A stretch of 64,000 nt of DNA, from NCBI RefSeq assembly GCF_029962835.1, contig NC_080577.1, positions 30,920,501 through 30,984,500 on the forward strand, in the 5' to 3' direction. Of this stretch, positions 53,565 through 64,000 are shown one piece after another (position 1 is the first letter of the stretch; the number at the start of each line of letters is the position of its first letter). The position numbers and the translations under genes are program-made. The notes beneath the pieces are model-generated. The model had not been told where the DNA came from. It was given only the letters and a program-made list of their open reading frames with translations, and ran no database searches. This stretch comes from Magnolia sinica (Eukaryota; Streptophyta; Magnoliopsida; Magnoliales; Magnoliaceae).

Positions 53565-53725
53565 GTTTGGGTTGGGTCGGGCAACCCGAGACCTCAACTC
53601 GTGCCCGACTGAAATTTTATCGGGTTGATGTTTGTATAGCCTGAGATCAAGACTGAACCCAATACATTCTACCCAAGCCCAACCCAATGTCAGGTCGGTC
53701 ACAGGTTAGTCAGGTTGAACCTAAA
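53565..53725. repeat. GGGTTGGGTCGGG / CCCAACCC foldback repeat
   Basis: Same class as 45098-45240. 'ttgggttgggtcgggcaacc' is at the left and 'cccaagcccaacccaatgtc' follows. No coding. Confidence 0.5.
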
Positions 53726-54203
53726 CCTTACACTGTCACGCCCCAAACTCGGAGACCGGGCTCACAAAATTCCCGATCGCCGAATCTGGCGCCGACAGCC
53801 TCCGTAGAACCCCATTCTCGGCTCCCAGCTCCCATTCGCCAGATTCCGATCCTAGGATGCTACAAGGAGGATTTTCAACATCAGTTTAATTCGTAATAAG
53901 CATAACCAAAGGTATAACCCACACACAACAACCAAAAACTCCATCACATTTCCACTATAATCAAAAACTTTACAAGTACAATGAGCATAAGGGAAATACA
54001 ATGAAGATGAACAAAACTCCAAAAATGATCTGCCACGCGCCTAAGCCTCAGCGCTGCTGCGATCCAACGTCACCTGCACGCAACAGTCGTGCATAAGCTT
54101 ATAGAAAGCTTAGAGGGTGGTGAAAGTGTATGCTCAAGGTGTTAATGCAGCTATACAGTATCAGAGTAATGCGGAACAAGCTGATGAATGCCAAGAATAC
54201 TAT

Positions 54204-54290
54204 AGCCATACCAAGGCCATGCAGTGCAAGGAATGATGTCGGCCATACCAAGGCCATGCAATGCGAAATGCAAGTCAAGCATACAAATCC
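54204..54290. repeat. Two copies of gccataccaaggccatgca
   Basis: gccataccaaggccatgcag at 54205 and gccataccaaggccatgcaa at 54242, about 37 bp apart. Confidence 0.75.
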
Positions 54291-55164
54291 TCGTCTAAGT
54301 CCACATGTCAATATGGCTCAAATCTGGAATATCACCGGGGTCTAGTACACTCTAAGCCAGATTGCCTCCCCATCGCGCGCAATAAGGTGAGTGGAAAAGA
54401 CCTCGCTATCCGCCTGCCAATATCGGGCTCGGCTCGTCAATAGCGGACCCATTCCTCGAGCTGGTCAGACTCAGCCTAGCATTGCCCCCTACTCTCGGGC
54501 GGGTAAGGCCGCACCCCCTTCCAACCGACCACGACACAGTGGAAAGCGCAACCGTCTGGTAATCGGCACTCAGCACTCATGCATCCACTCGGTCTAGACG
54601 TTGGAGCAACCTCCTGGTACCATAAGGGTTTAGGGACTTTCACCCAGGGATATCTATCGCACCCCATGTAGAACAGTATTTCCGGTATCCAATCCTGCCA
54701 ACCACGATACGTCTGTGAAGGCTACGACCCTGATGTCACTAGGGCGTATAGTAACCATATCACTCAATGCGAATGCATGAATCACACTATCCAGTCATGC
54801 AACAATCCTGCGCATATCGTGCGCTCATGTAGGGCAACACCCCTGTACGGGGCCCCTAGACAATCTGTCCGAAGACATATGCTATGATCAGTCATTTCTC
54901 ATATCAAGCATACGTATGATGCATATGGTCATGAATCATGGAACTAAACATGCTATATAAGATAGATGATAATTATAACAAAGATGGGCCTAGGCGGCCT
55001 ACACATTAGACGTACGAGCCTAACAATGGGCCTTAGGGAAAGTCATAATGCGGACATTTAACCACACTATACTTGCAATGTGGACGTCAAACCACCATTG
55101 CTCCCAAGGCATAGCCCGACGTAAACATCATTACATAAATCATGTTGGGACTACACATTGCAAT

Positions 55165-55566
55165 GAACCTTAGGTACATCCCATTGGGCTTTAAATACAT
55201 CAAATGGGCCAAATCACATGGGCCTTATATTCATTAAGTGGGTCACATCAATGGGCCGCACCAATGGGCCTTATGTTCATTGCAATGGGCTATAACCCGT
55301 GGGCTTTAGAACGTATCAAATAGGCCTAAGCTTATGGGCCTTACACGTGTCAAATGGGCCTCGACAGTTGGGCTCCATATGTACATCAAATGGGCCTACT
55401 CACCTGGGCCTTATATGTATCAAATGGGCCTCAACTCATTGGCCCCATTACATCTTAATGGGCCTCGACCCATGGGCCCCTAATACATTAAATGGGCCTC
55501 GACCCATGGGCCTTATATATACATCAAAGTGGGCCTCAACCATGGGTCACAAGTACTGAGGTGGGC
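55165..55566. repeat. Degenerate ~38-bp minisatellite (atgggcct...catgggcc)
   Basis: About ten imperfect units of the form 'atgggcctcgacccatggg' plus 'ccttatatgtacatcaa'. They pair with each other because gggcc is self-complementary at its core (ggcc). Confidence 0.8.
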
Positions 55567-55582
55567 CTCCCACCATCAATAA

Positions 55583-55785
55583 ATTATATATAATATAATA
55601 TATATACACACACACATATATATATATATATATATGTAACATATAATATTATATATAATATAACATTATATATATACATATAACATATAATATTATATAT
55701 AATATAATATTATATATAAATCTATATGTACACACACCAGCACACACACGCACCCACAAACACACGCGCACACACACACACACAG
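55583..55785. repeat. AT-rich block followed by (CA)n
   Basis: 55583-55720 is almost pure A/T with repeated 'tatataatataatatta' words, then cacacacgcaccc and (ca)n to 55783. Confidence 0.9.
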
Positions 55786-55789
55786 TGGG

Positions 55790-57060
55790 CTCCACCGTCC
55801 AGGCGGACGGTGGAGATAAAACACATACATCTGTGTGGGCTCCATGTGGGGCCCACCATAATGTTTATATTCCATCCAAACCATTAATAAGGTCAAGCAG
55901 ACCTAGATGAAGGGTGATAAAAATTTTCACCTTGATCCAAGACTTCTGTGGGCCCAAAAAGGGTTTCAAAGGTAAATGTTCAATCCCACTGTTTCATACG
56001 GTGTGGGCCACCTGAGTCTTGGATCAAGCTGATTTTTGGGGTGGGCCCACGTCAGGGGGTGGCCCACCCTATGAACGGTTTAGATGGTGTACAAACATCA
56101 AGGTGGGGCCCACAGCCACGGGGCAGCGCTGCTGCGCTTCTGACACAGCAGCAGCGGCTGCTGCTGCTTAGTTTATTTTTTTTTTTAATTTTTTGATATA
56201 TCTGAGGTTTTTATCAGTGGGGTCCACATCTAGATAATCTACTTCATCCGACGGCCTTTCATAGCTCCTGCCAAGCAAAACAAGCCCAATATTGGGCCTG
56301 TTTCGGCGTATAGAAACAACAGGGAATGATTCAATGGTGAAGACTACCATTTGCTATGGTATGGCCCGCCCGAAGGTCTGATTGATCCCATCTTTCGGGT
56401 CAACGCCTAAAAAGGGCTTGGGAAAGGAATGGATGGTGTGGATTTAATACATACATCAAGGTGGGGCCTACATGAATGGACCACCCCAAAGTTTGGGAAA
56501 AAAGCTGATACTTGTGTTTCTTTCCAGCAAGCGTCTAGGGACGCTGGACGTTCCATATTCCTTGGAGATGGGCCCTGCTTAGGTGGGCCACCAAGTGATG
56601 GATGGCATGGAACTACACATATAAGGTGGGCCCCACTTTTAAATGATTTGGATAAAATACCTACCTCTTGGTGGGGTCCATTCAAGTGGGCCACATAACC
56701 TCATTATTACAAAAAAAAAATAAAATAAAAATAAATAAATAAGATAAAAGGGAGAGAGATAGAGAGTGAGACCGTGTGATGGAGGGACCCCGGCACTATG
56801 GGCCCTCCCTTGCACTAAATCATACATCAAGTGGTCCCATTACAAGTGGGTCCATGGAATTGAAATCTAACGGTGGAGATCCCTTCTCCACTTAAATAAA
56901 CGGTCTAGATGACCCTAAGCATGTAAGGAAATAAACATCATGATGGGGTCCATGGAGAATGGCCCCATCATGGAATGATCATGATGATCTAAGTGGGCCA
57001 TCGGCCACATCTTAGGGTCTAAAGTGAGATCCAAACCATTGATCGGTTGGCCTCACTTGG
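55790..57060. repeat. Cluster of gtgggcccca family copies
   Basis: At least four partial copies in both orientations ('gtgtgggctccatgtgggg', 'ggatggtgtggatttaatac', 'gtgggccccacttttaaatg', 'ggtctagatgaccctaag'). Confidence 0.6.
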
Positions 57061-57497
57061 CCCATCTTAAAAATATCAAAATCTACCCTATCAAGGCACC
57101 CACCACTTGATCTTCTTGCTCCCTTGGCTTCCTTAGCTCCTTGAGCTCCTCTTTGATGGAGGAAGATGAGAAATGGATGGTTGAGATGAGAGATGAAGGG
57201 GTAGGAAATGGGCCACACTTGAAACTTGGGAGAAATGGGAGAGGGTCTCATACGTATGGAATTGCTTAAGGGAGAGTTGAAATGAGAGAGAGACTTGTAA
57301 GGGAGAGAGAGAGAGAGAGTGATGGGTGATGGAGTGATGGATGGGAGAGAGAGGGATGGGTGTGTAAGAACTTTTGGACTTTTTTGGCTAAAGGTGTAAG
57401 AAAAGCATGGGTTGTGTAAGAGCTTTTTGACTTTGGGGGTTGCTTGGGAAATGGTGAAAGTGATGTGTACTTGACATGATGGGATTGATGGGATTGA

Positions 57498-59065
57498 TGT
57501 GACACCTTGTAGAGATTCTCTCGGGATTCGCACGCGCGGCGTTTCCTCGCACCGAACGCTGGCCCACAACTCCCGACCAGAGCATCGCATCAGCGCGCGA
57601 GTCGCGGCATCGGAACCGCGGCGACGATGCGGTCGCTAAGGTATAAGTCCTGGGTTGAGTCGACTCGGGTTGACGGCACGAGAATCCAGGTCGCGCGCAA
57701 ATACCGGTTAAGGGTCGAAGGTTGCCAGAATTCGACCGGGAAGACCGCGGAAGCCTATGGAAAGGTACGGTCTAAGATACAGGGCTTACATACACCCTAC
57801 CCTATACCGCAACCAAATCAAACCTAGGTCGCCCTATTACCCATTTCTGAACCATTTCTGAACCAATTCCAAGCCATAACCAAACCATTTCCAAAACATC
57901 TTTAAACCCCAAAACCCAAAAAGCCCAAAAACCCATACCCAGAACCCAAAATAAAGCCCACAAGCTGGAGTTTGGAGTCAACGGCGGCCAGGCGGTAATC
58001 GGACTACCACCGGCGGTAATCCAATTATCGCCCTCTCTCGACAAATGTGTCCTCTGAGCAAACAGCTGTTGTACCCTCCCAAAGTCAACTCTCCAATACA
58101 ATTGGCCCCAAAGCTTACCTTATTTACCATCCTACCAAGACCAAGAGCCTATAAAGGAATGCCATATGGCATTACCCCTCCCTCAACCAATCATAAGCCA
58201 CCACATCATCATTTACCCTCCATGATCCTAAGAATTACCAAAAGACCATCCTAAGAAGTTATAAATACCCTTCCCTTTTTCTCATTTCTCATCAACAAAC
58301 AACTAACTGAAACCTTACAAAGAGGGAAAGAAAGAGAGAGTGAGTAAGTGAGAGAAAGGAGTGTTTGAGTTTCAAAGTTCCCATCTTCTTAAGCCTCCTC
58401 AAGCCAAACCTCCCAATCATAGTGCATCCAAATAACCAAATCTATTCAAGCATTAGCCAAAGATCACTCAAATCATCATTAACATTCATATTTCGCATCA
58501 TTACTTCCCTTCTCAACCCCTCTGCTCCTTTAGATCGCTATTGAATGTATGTTCCGTAACTTGCCAGAACCCTGGATCCTGTCGCATCAGAAATTCATGG
58601 TAATCTAGTCCATATTCCATCACCATCATCATCTGCTTAAAACTCTTCTAGACATTCCTGGATGTATGCGCTGTGGTTTGCCGGGTTTCCGAACCCTGCC
58701 ATATTAGAAATCTAAGTCTGCCTAGTTCCCTCTAACCTTGTCATTTTGTCTCTTAAGAATATTTTACCACACGAAGTAAAGACCATACACCCGTACGGGT
58801 AGAAAGGGTTCTTAACACCTTCCTTCTTTATAATCAAGGTCCCTTACTCATAATCTCAAATTGCAGATTAAGAGTTAATATTAAAGCAAGAGAGTCTTCA
58901 GATTCTCTATCTTTATGTATTCTACAAGTTTTAGCCGACTACGGGATTTTGAGTTAATTGGCTAGTGGCGACTCCAAATCTATTGCATCATCAATCCAAA
59001 TCAGTCTGATCACCCCATCATAAAACCATAAAATTAGCGTGGACACCAATTTCCCAGCGTCCACA
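57498..59065 (+). mobile_element. 5' LTR of a Tat/Ogre-type gypsy element
   Basis: Proposed ends: TGTGACACCTTGTAGAG at 57498 and GCGTCCACA at 59065. The right end is firm because the primer site follows after three bases. The left end is by motif only, since the 3' LTR is outside the window. It is about 1.57 kb, normal for this lineage. A promoter is visible: TATAAATA at 58260-58267, with a pyrimidine/A-rich leader after it. Confidence 0.7.
58260..58267 (+). promoter_or_regulatory. LTR TATA box
   Basis: ttataaatacccttccc, followed about 30 bp on by 'catcaacaaacaactaac', a typical plant LTR transcription start context. Confidence 0.65.
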
Positions 59066-59068
59066 GAA

Positions 59069-59087
59069 TGGCGACTCCACTGGGGAC
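59069..59087 (+). other. Primer binding site of the Tat/Ogre-type element
   Basis: tggcgactccactggggac, three bases after the LTR end. TGGCGAC(T)C..TGGGGA is the usual primer site of this group. Confidence 0.8.
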
Positions 59088-59197
59088 TTGCTAGCTTGCA
59101 CTAGCTAAGACCCAACTTAAAAAAGTGTGGTAATCCAATCTTAAGGGATTTCTTTAAACATTAGCATTCTAAAAAAAAACCGATCTTCGGCTCGCTT

Positions 59198-60620
59198 TTG
59201 AAAGCATCAACTTCCGCTATGACTACCCGATCTCACGCAACAATGATTAGTCAAGAAGAAGAACCGATAGCCTTATCAGCTCCTGAAGCACCAGAGCCAA
59301 CACCTCCAGCAAATCCCATAGATTCAATAGCTACTGTAACCATGAACGAAATGACTCAAAATCTCAAGGTAATGCAAGAACTACTACTTCGCCTGGTATC
59401 AAGAATCATACCGAGCATGCAGGCACCACAGCCCAGTGCTCAGAACAGCTCAATCCCAGCTTCCCCTTGCCTTTCTCCTTCCTCCAGCAGTAAATCCAAT
59501 TCCATCTTTCCCTACTGAATCAGCACAAGATCATTAATATCCTCCCACAAACGGGAATAACCTTCCCACACATCTTTCAGCATATCTTCTAGTACATTTT
59601 TCAGCACATCTCCCTAGAACCGGGACTCCCAATCAGATCACAACATAGGCCCCCCTAACGGGAGCCACAGACAAGAATTGGCGGATGCTCATGAAGGGGG
59701 CCAATTTCGAGTCCAACATACTCCCCTTAACGGGAGTCACAATCAGGATTTGACAGATACCCCTGGTGGGAGCCATTTCCGAACCTCACACCCTCTCCTA
59801 GAAGGGAGAGGCGTTTAATTCCAACTACCTTCCGCAACCGGGAGCCCATCCTCTTTTCACGCAACTGAGAGCCCATCCTCTTTTCAACAACCCCCCATCC
59901 ATGGAAATATAGGGTCGATGAAATGGACCCTTATGATGAAGAAGCAGCCCAAGCTATGCAGCAAGGGGAAAGATATCCTCAAAAAAACTGGTCAGAGATC
60001 GAGGAACTACGTGAACAGCTCCAATTGATGCAAAATCAGCTGCAAATGCAGCAAAGAGAGGATCATCCATCCACTAAATTCAGGGACTTATGTCCCTTTC
60101 CAGAAGCTAGGGTATCTCAAAACTTTGAGGTACTGAAGTTCAAAAGATATGATGGTAGAGGGTGCTCCACAACACATTTAAAAGCTTTTTGTTGGGAACT
60201 TATTGCAGGGAATGATGGAGCATTAATATGACTCTTTCAGAAATCCCTTAAGGGTGATGCTTTGGATTGGTATATGTCACTCGATAGCCATTAGATTCAG
60301 ACTTGGGAACGACTTTCCTAAGCCTTCATTGATCTATTTTCTTACAATCTGAACATGGCTCCAAGAAGAGCAGACTTGGCTACCTTGAGACAAAAAAATG
60401 ACGAATCATTGTCTGCGTATGTGGGATGTTGGCAGGCCATGGACACCAGGATGAGAAACCCCATTGACGATGAGGAACAAATTTCCATGATTGTCCATTT
60501 GGCAAATCTGAATATCTCTGGATACCTGATCTCGTACCCATGCGTGAACTTTTCCTAGCTCATTCGTGTTGGAGAACAGGTAGAGGGCAGGATAAGAGCT
60601 GGGACTATCTCCCCGTGGCC
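59198..60620 (+). pseudogene. Tat/Ogre-type gag, degenerate
   Basis: ATG at 59198 (KASTSAMTTRSHATM...), 106 codons to a stop. A second frame starts at 59923: MDPYDEEAAQAM, a Gln-rich coiled coil, then the Gag core FEVLKFKRYDGRGCSTTHLK, with GDALDWYMSLDS after a stop. MAPRRADLATLRQKNDESLS and YVGCWQAMDTRMRNP follow from 60355. The core matches the Gag of Ogre/Tat gypsy elements (YNG..CPRTHLK; NWYM.LD; MAPDR..LQ). At least four in-frame stops and one frame change occur, so it is dead. Confidence 0.82.
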
Positions 60621-62000
60621 ACATCGGGCCACTTTAATCAAGAGAAATAAAATTGAGGGGAAACCCATCAGATATGGGAATGGAAATGGCAATGCTCCTG
60701 TATAACGCTCCACAGAAGTAAACAATATCGTAGCAGCCACTCAAGGCAACCAATATGCTCCTCAACAAGAGCAACACCAAAAACAGCAATATCACCCAAC
60801 AGGGATATCAGTCACAGCCACCCCAACAGCAGCAGTAACAACCAAGGGGAAATACACAGTATTCATACTAGAACAAACAAGCAATGTTGGCTAAGAAATT
60901 CACTCCATTAGAACAAACATACAGCCAGATCATGACAACGTTAGTGCAAAAACAACTTCTCACACCACTCTAATCCCGTTCTCCGCCAAACCCCCTCATC
61001 CTACGGACCTCTGCTTCGCTTTGAAGCATGTGGTGTAAGATTTGATCGGAAGTCGGAAGATTAGGATCACCCCTCAGGCCAACATCCTCTAAAATCCCTT
61101 ACCATCACATTAAGCAGGGCCCAGCTCGTCGGGCACCTTTACCATCAACAACATTGAGGAAGGATGTCCTTCATACTCCTCTCCTCATCGATCCATACAT
61201 GCAATCATATTCGACCTGGTAAGTTAGCCGTGGGAGTCCTCACTCGGGCCTTAAGTATTCCTGGAAGCAGCATTGCCAACAGAACCTCTAATTCTACAAG
61301 GGGCATCTTCAACACCAAATTTTGCACCTCACAGAGAAAGCTCCACTAGGTCAAACTCTGAACCCTTCATCTCGTAAGGGGGATTCCCAAACCTAGCTCC
61401 ACTGGTCCTACAAGGGGCACTTCTTGTCTAGGAACAATCTCCAGGTTTTCTTCTCTTACCCCATCAATTGGCACATGCCAAAAGGACTCCTCCCCCACAA
61501 AACACACCCCAAAAAAGGGAGGAGAATCCTATCATGGAATAACTGAACCTCCAAAGAAATTTGGCTGTGCTCCAAGGAAAGACGCCAGGCCCAACACAGA
61601 ACATGCCAAAATTGGCAACACCACCACCGTCTCAAAATTAGGTATTTCTGGAAGGAAGGTCAGTTCCTTCCTATGACATAAAAGCAGTCCCATGACATTA
61701 CCCTAAGTGCCCCGAGGTCGACAACATGAATCCCAACGGGAGGTACTTCCGGAGAGACAATCGGAATCGAAATGAAGCCCGAGGAGCTCTGTCAGGGACT
61801 GCTAATAAGATTGAAGCTGCTTACAATGTAGCAGCTTAGCTTAAAGCCATTCCTGCATAAATCTTCGTTTGGGAATTATTGTGTACATCAAGGTCACACC
61901 GAGAAATATTTGCAAAGACTAGGAATGATGCACACATATCTCTAGATGTACCACCCGAAATGATTGCGCACATGATAGGGCAGCTCCTCGCACCATAGGC
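60621..62000 (+). pseudogene. Gag C-terminal and spacer region, decayed
   Basis: Gln-rich text (60760-60860) is followed by CFALKHVV*DLIGSRKI..TP at about 61008-61070. This parallels the CWALK..IQDLID segment of Ogre/Tat Gag. Beyond 61100 no stable frame was seen. Confidence 0.55.
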
Positions 62001-62009
62001 AATCACATT

Positions 62010-62640
62010 TACTAATGACAAGTTGCCACCAGAAGGCCGCAAACATGGGTGTTCGCTAAACATAGCTGTCCGTTATAGGGATCTAAGGTCCCTCTGGTCC
62101 TTATTGATAACGGATCAAGCTTGAATATCTGCTCCATGAGGACTGCTGACCATCTTGGGATCGAACCATCCACCTTCAGACCCATTGACATGAGTGTTAG
62201 AGTCTTTGACAACTCCCGAAGGCAAGTAGAGGTAGAAATAGACATGGAGATACAAATCGGACCAGATGTATCAACTATCACTTTCCAAGTCCTTGATATC
62301 TCTACCTCATTTAACCTCCTATTGGGATGACCCTTGCTCCATGCCATTAGGGAAATCCCATCAACTCTCCACAAAAGGGTTAAATTTCCTTCCGGGAAAA
62401 GAGTCATCTCTGTACTGGCTGAGCCTGAGATCATCCTACTAGCAGCGATCGCTACCCCAGAACCTGATATCCTGGTAATTGACATCCAGCAAGCGGAGGG
62501 CGACATACCATACCATAGTTTCAAAATTGAAACTGTGAATTCCATCACCAATCCCTATCCACTCGCCCTAGAGTATGTCATCCCTCCTGCTGAACATCAA
62601 ATCCTTAATACCGTACCGAATTTCATGGAAAAGGTACGAT
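62010..62640 (+). pseudogene. Tat/Ogre-type protease region
   Basis: Around 62090 a frame shows LIDNGSSLNICSMRTADHLG-like text (the D-N/S-G active-site neighbourhood, in a shifted frame before 62121). It continues in one frame as IEPSTFRPIDMSVRVFDNSR, EIDMEIQIGP and FQVLDISTSFNLLLG. A stop replaces Arg/Trp just after LLG, and the rest reads LHAIREIPSTLHKRVKFPSG. The order matches the aspartic protease of this lineage. Confidence 0.8.
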
Positions 62641-63650
62641 AGTCAGACAAGCTGTGGCAAATAAACAAAGATAGGGACTGGAATATCGACCCTCGCCAGA
62701 GGAGCAAGCCGTAAGGCCCAAGAAGAGAAAGCCATTCAAATACACACCTATTTGGTTTGTCAAATTCGGGATGATTTGTGGAGGTAAGGTGTTTACCCTA
62801 GAGGAGAAATTTTAGGGGCTAAATTTATCAGAAAATCATAGTCAGGAATCTATCTGGCTGGCAATACGATGGGATAAGATCATCAGAGCCCCAAAAAAGC
62901 ATACAATACAAGGGGCAAAACCACCCAACCCATCAGATAAAACTAGGGCATGAGAGCGGGATCACCTGCAAAAGACTGTGACCAAGGGCCAGAAGTGCCC
63001 TATACAGAACCAACAAACAAGGACAAGGAATCACCCATCATCAGCCAGGGGGAGAACCTCCCACTGGCCACTCAGAGCAACAAGGGGCAAAAACAGCCCA
63101 TCCATTGGATCGAAAAAGGGAAGTGGCCTTCCCTTGATTGGACAAACGTCAGGATTCCATAGGAAAGAGGATCAGAGGAACCAGAAGAGCTTCAACTTCT
63201 GAGCGAAGAACATGGGTCAGATACGGATTCTGAACACAATCCAACAGACATCATGGTCATTGGATCAGATAACCCGTCGATGCTGTTGGATCATGCCAAC
63301 AAGATAAAAAAGGGACATGAACAAAACTGGTCAGCCATCCCCCTGACATTCGAATCGGCCGGTAAGCCATCCAAGGGTGCCGATCTAAAAAAAAATGCCA
63401 CCGTAAATAGCAATTGGCACCCCAAACCAGGTCAAGATCAATCATGGTTTGCCACACCATCCTGTTCGGGGTCCCTTGGAAGTAAAATTTAAAAAAATCA
63501 AAAAATCCCCCAAAATTTAAAAACATTAGATACTTCAGAAACACCAAAAAAATTAGATATCTGTCAAAATCCAAAAAAATCAGAAACTCTTCAAAAATAA
63601 AAAAAATAGTAGAAAACCTTTCAAAACCCACAAACAACATGTGCCAAATA
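62641..63650 (+). other. Spacer between protease and RT, decayed
   Basis: A-rich DNA with short frames. 63490-63640 is an A-rich tract with aaaaatc repeats. It corresponds to the linker of Ogre/Tat Pol. There is no stable frame. Confidence 0.4.
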
Positions 63651-63660
63651 CACCAGTCAC

Positions 63661-64000
63661 AACACTAGAGTTCAAAGTCAACTCATATGATTTTGATCTA
63701 GAGTTAGACTTCAAACTCATGGGTTTGGATGAAGTCTAAGATGAGGAAAATGTTGACCTAGCTCTTAAACTAAAGGATTTCCTCAAAAAGTTCGAAACAA
63801 AGGCCAACCTCATTGCAAATGATTTTAAAATTATGAACTTGGGATCATCGAAACTCCCTAAAGAAGTGCGTATTGGTAGATCCTTGCCTCAGGAATACAA
63901 GTAGAGGATGATAGAATTTTTGAAGCCTAGATTACCCAACTTTACGTTCTCCTAAGAAGACATGCCTGGACTTGATGAAGAGCTGGTAGTATATCAGTTG
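63661..64000 (+). pseudogene. Start of Tat/Ogre-type reverse transcriptase, cut by window edge
   Basis: MNLGSSKLPKEVRIGRSLPQ and then FLKPRLPNFTFS*EDMPGLD. This is the segment preceding RT in this group (GTEE..K.VRIG..L..., FAWSYEDMPGLD). Stops at about 63738, 63903 and 63954 break it. The RT core lies beyond the window. Confidence 0.78.

Larger units (their letters stand above)
53734..57497. mobile_element. LTR-like region beginning TGTCACGCCCC
   Basis: Starts tgtcacgccccaaactcgga, a start seen in long gypsy LTRs. It continues with low-complexity DNA, a minisatellite (55165-55566), an AT/AC block and several gtgggcccca MITE copies (55790-57060). There is no second LTR copy in the window and no coding signal, so identity and ends are uncertain. 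Confidence 0.3.

Noticed and set aside
45098-53725. A single giant element bounded by the GGGTCGGGT repeats
   Set aside because: The perfect 9-bp duplication is at 45669/53530. The GGGTCGGGT text outside is older flanking repeat.
1-64000. tRNA, rRNA or other structured RNA genes
   Set aside because: No cloverleaf with A/B boxes or rRNA core motif was noticed. tRNA-like strings are retrotransposon primer sites.

Overview
The window is nuclear DNA of a flowering plant. It has spliced genes with GT-AG introns, plant LTR retrotransposons of several lineages, an L1-type LINE, a CACTA element and Mutator-type foldback MITEs. The very long introns and the abundance of 'gtgggccccacc...ccacaccgtccatcc' foldback repeats suggest a woody, possibly magnoliid, genome. 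That taxonomic guess is inference only.

The one clear host gene is TIM44, the TIM23-associated import-motor scaffold of the mitochondrial inner membrane. It lies on the + strand in 13 coding exons from 6162 to 41550. Joined, they give an uninterrupted 462-codon frame that follows plant TIM44 throughout. The first seven exons lie within 3 kb. Intron 7 is 7.3 kb, filled by an old LINE and MITEs. Intron 10 is 23.1 kb and holds two LTR retrotransposons, one containing further insertions.

Layout: 1-2270, 5' end of a degenerate Ty3/gypsy element (minus) with a candidate LTR. 2280-5420, MITEs. 6162-9010, TIM44 exons 1-7. 9650-15480, decayed LINE with nested MITEs. 16342-16846, exons 8-10. 17899-24626, a young chromovirus (minus) with 849-bp LTRs and TSD ccatg. 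25171-39181, an older gypsy element X (minus, TSD attta); a full-length L1 LINE (25259-33931, 17-bp TSD) sits in its 3' LTR, and that LINE is itself split by a copia-type LTR (about 27859-30118). 39941-41550, TIM44 exons 11-13. 41551-45677, intergenic repeats. 45678-53529, a Mutator-type foldback element with a perfect 9-bp TSD, containing a second foldback MITE (46310-46834) and a 6.1-kb CACTA element (46956-53064). The CACTA element carries captured pieces of two host genes, beta-tubulin and ORC6. 53734-57497, LTR-like and low-complexity DNA. 57498-64000, 5' half of a decayed Tat/Ogre-type gypsy element (plus).

Apart from TIM44, all coding-like sequence found is transposon-derived or captured by a transposon. 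The most unusual object is the Pack-type CACTA with two fragments from unrelated cell-cycle and cytoskeleton genes. Next is the datable stack of insertions inside TIM44 intron 10.
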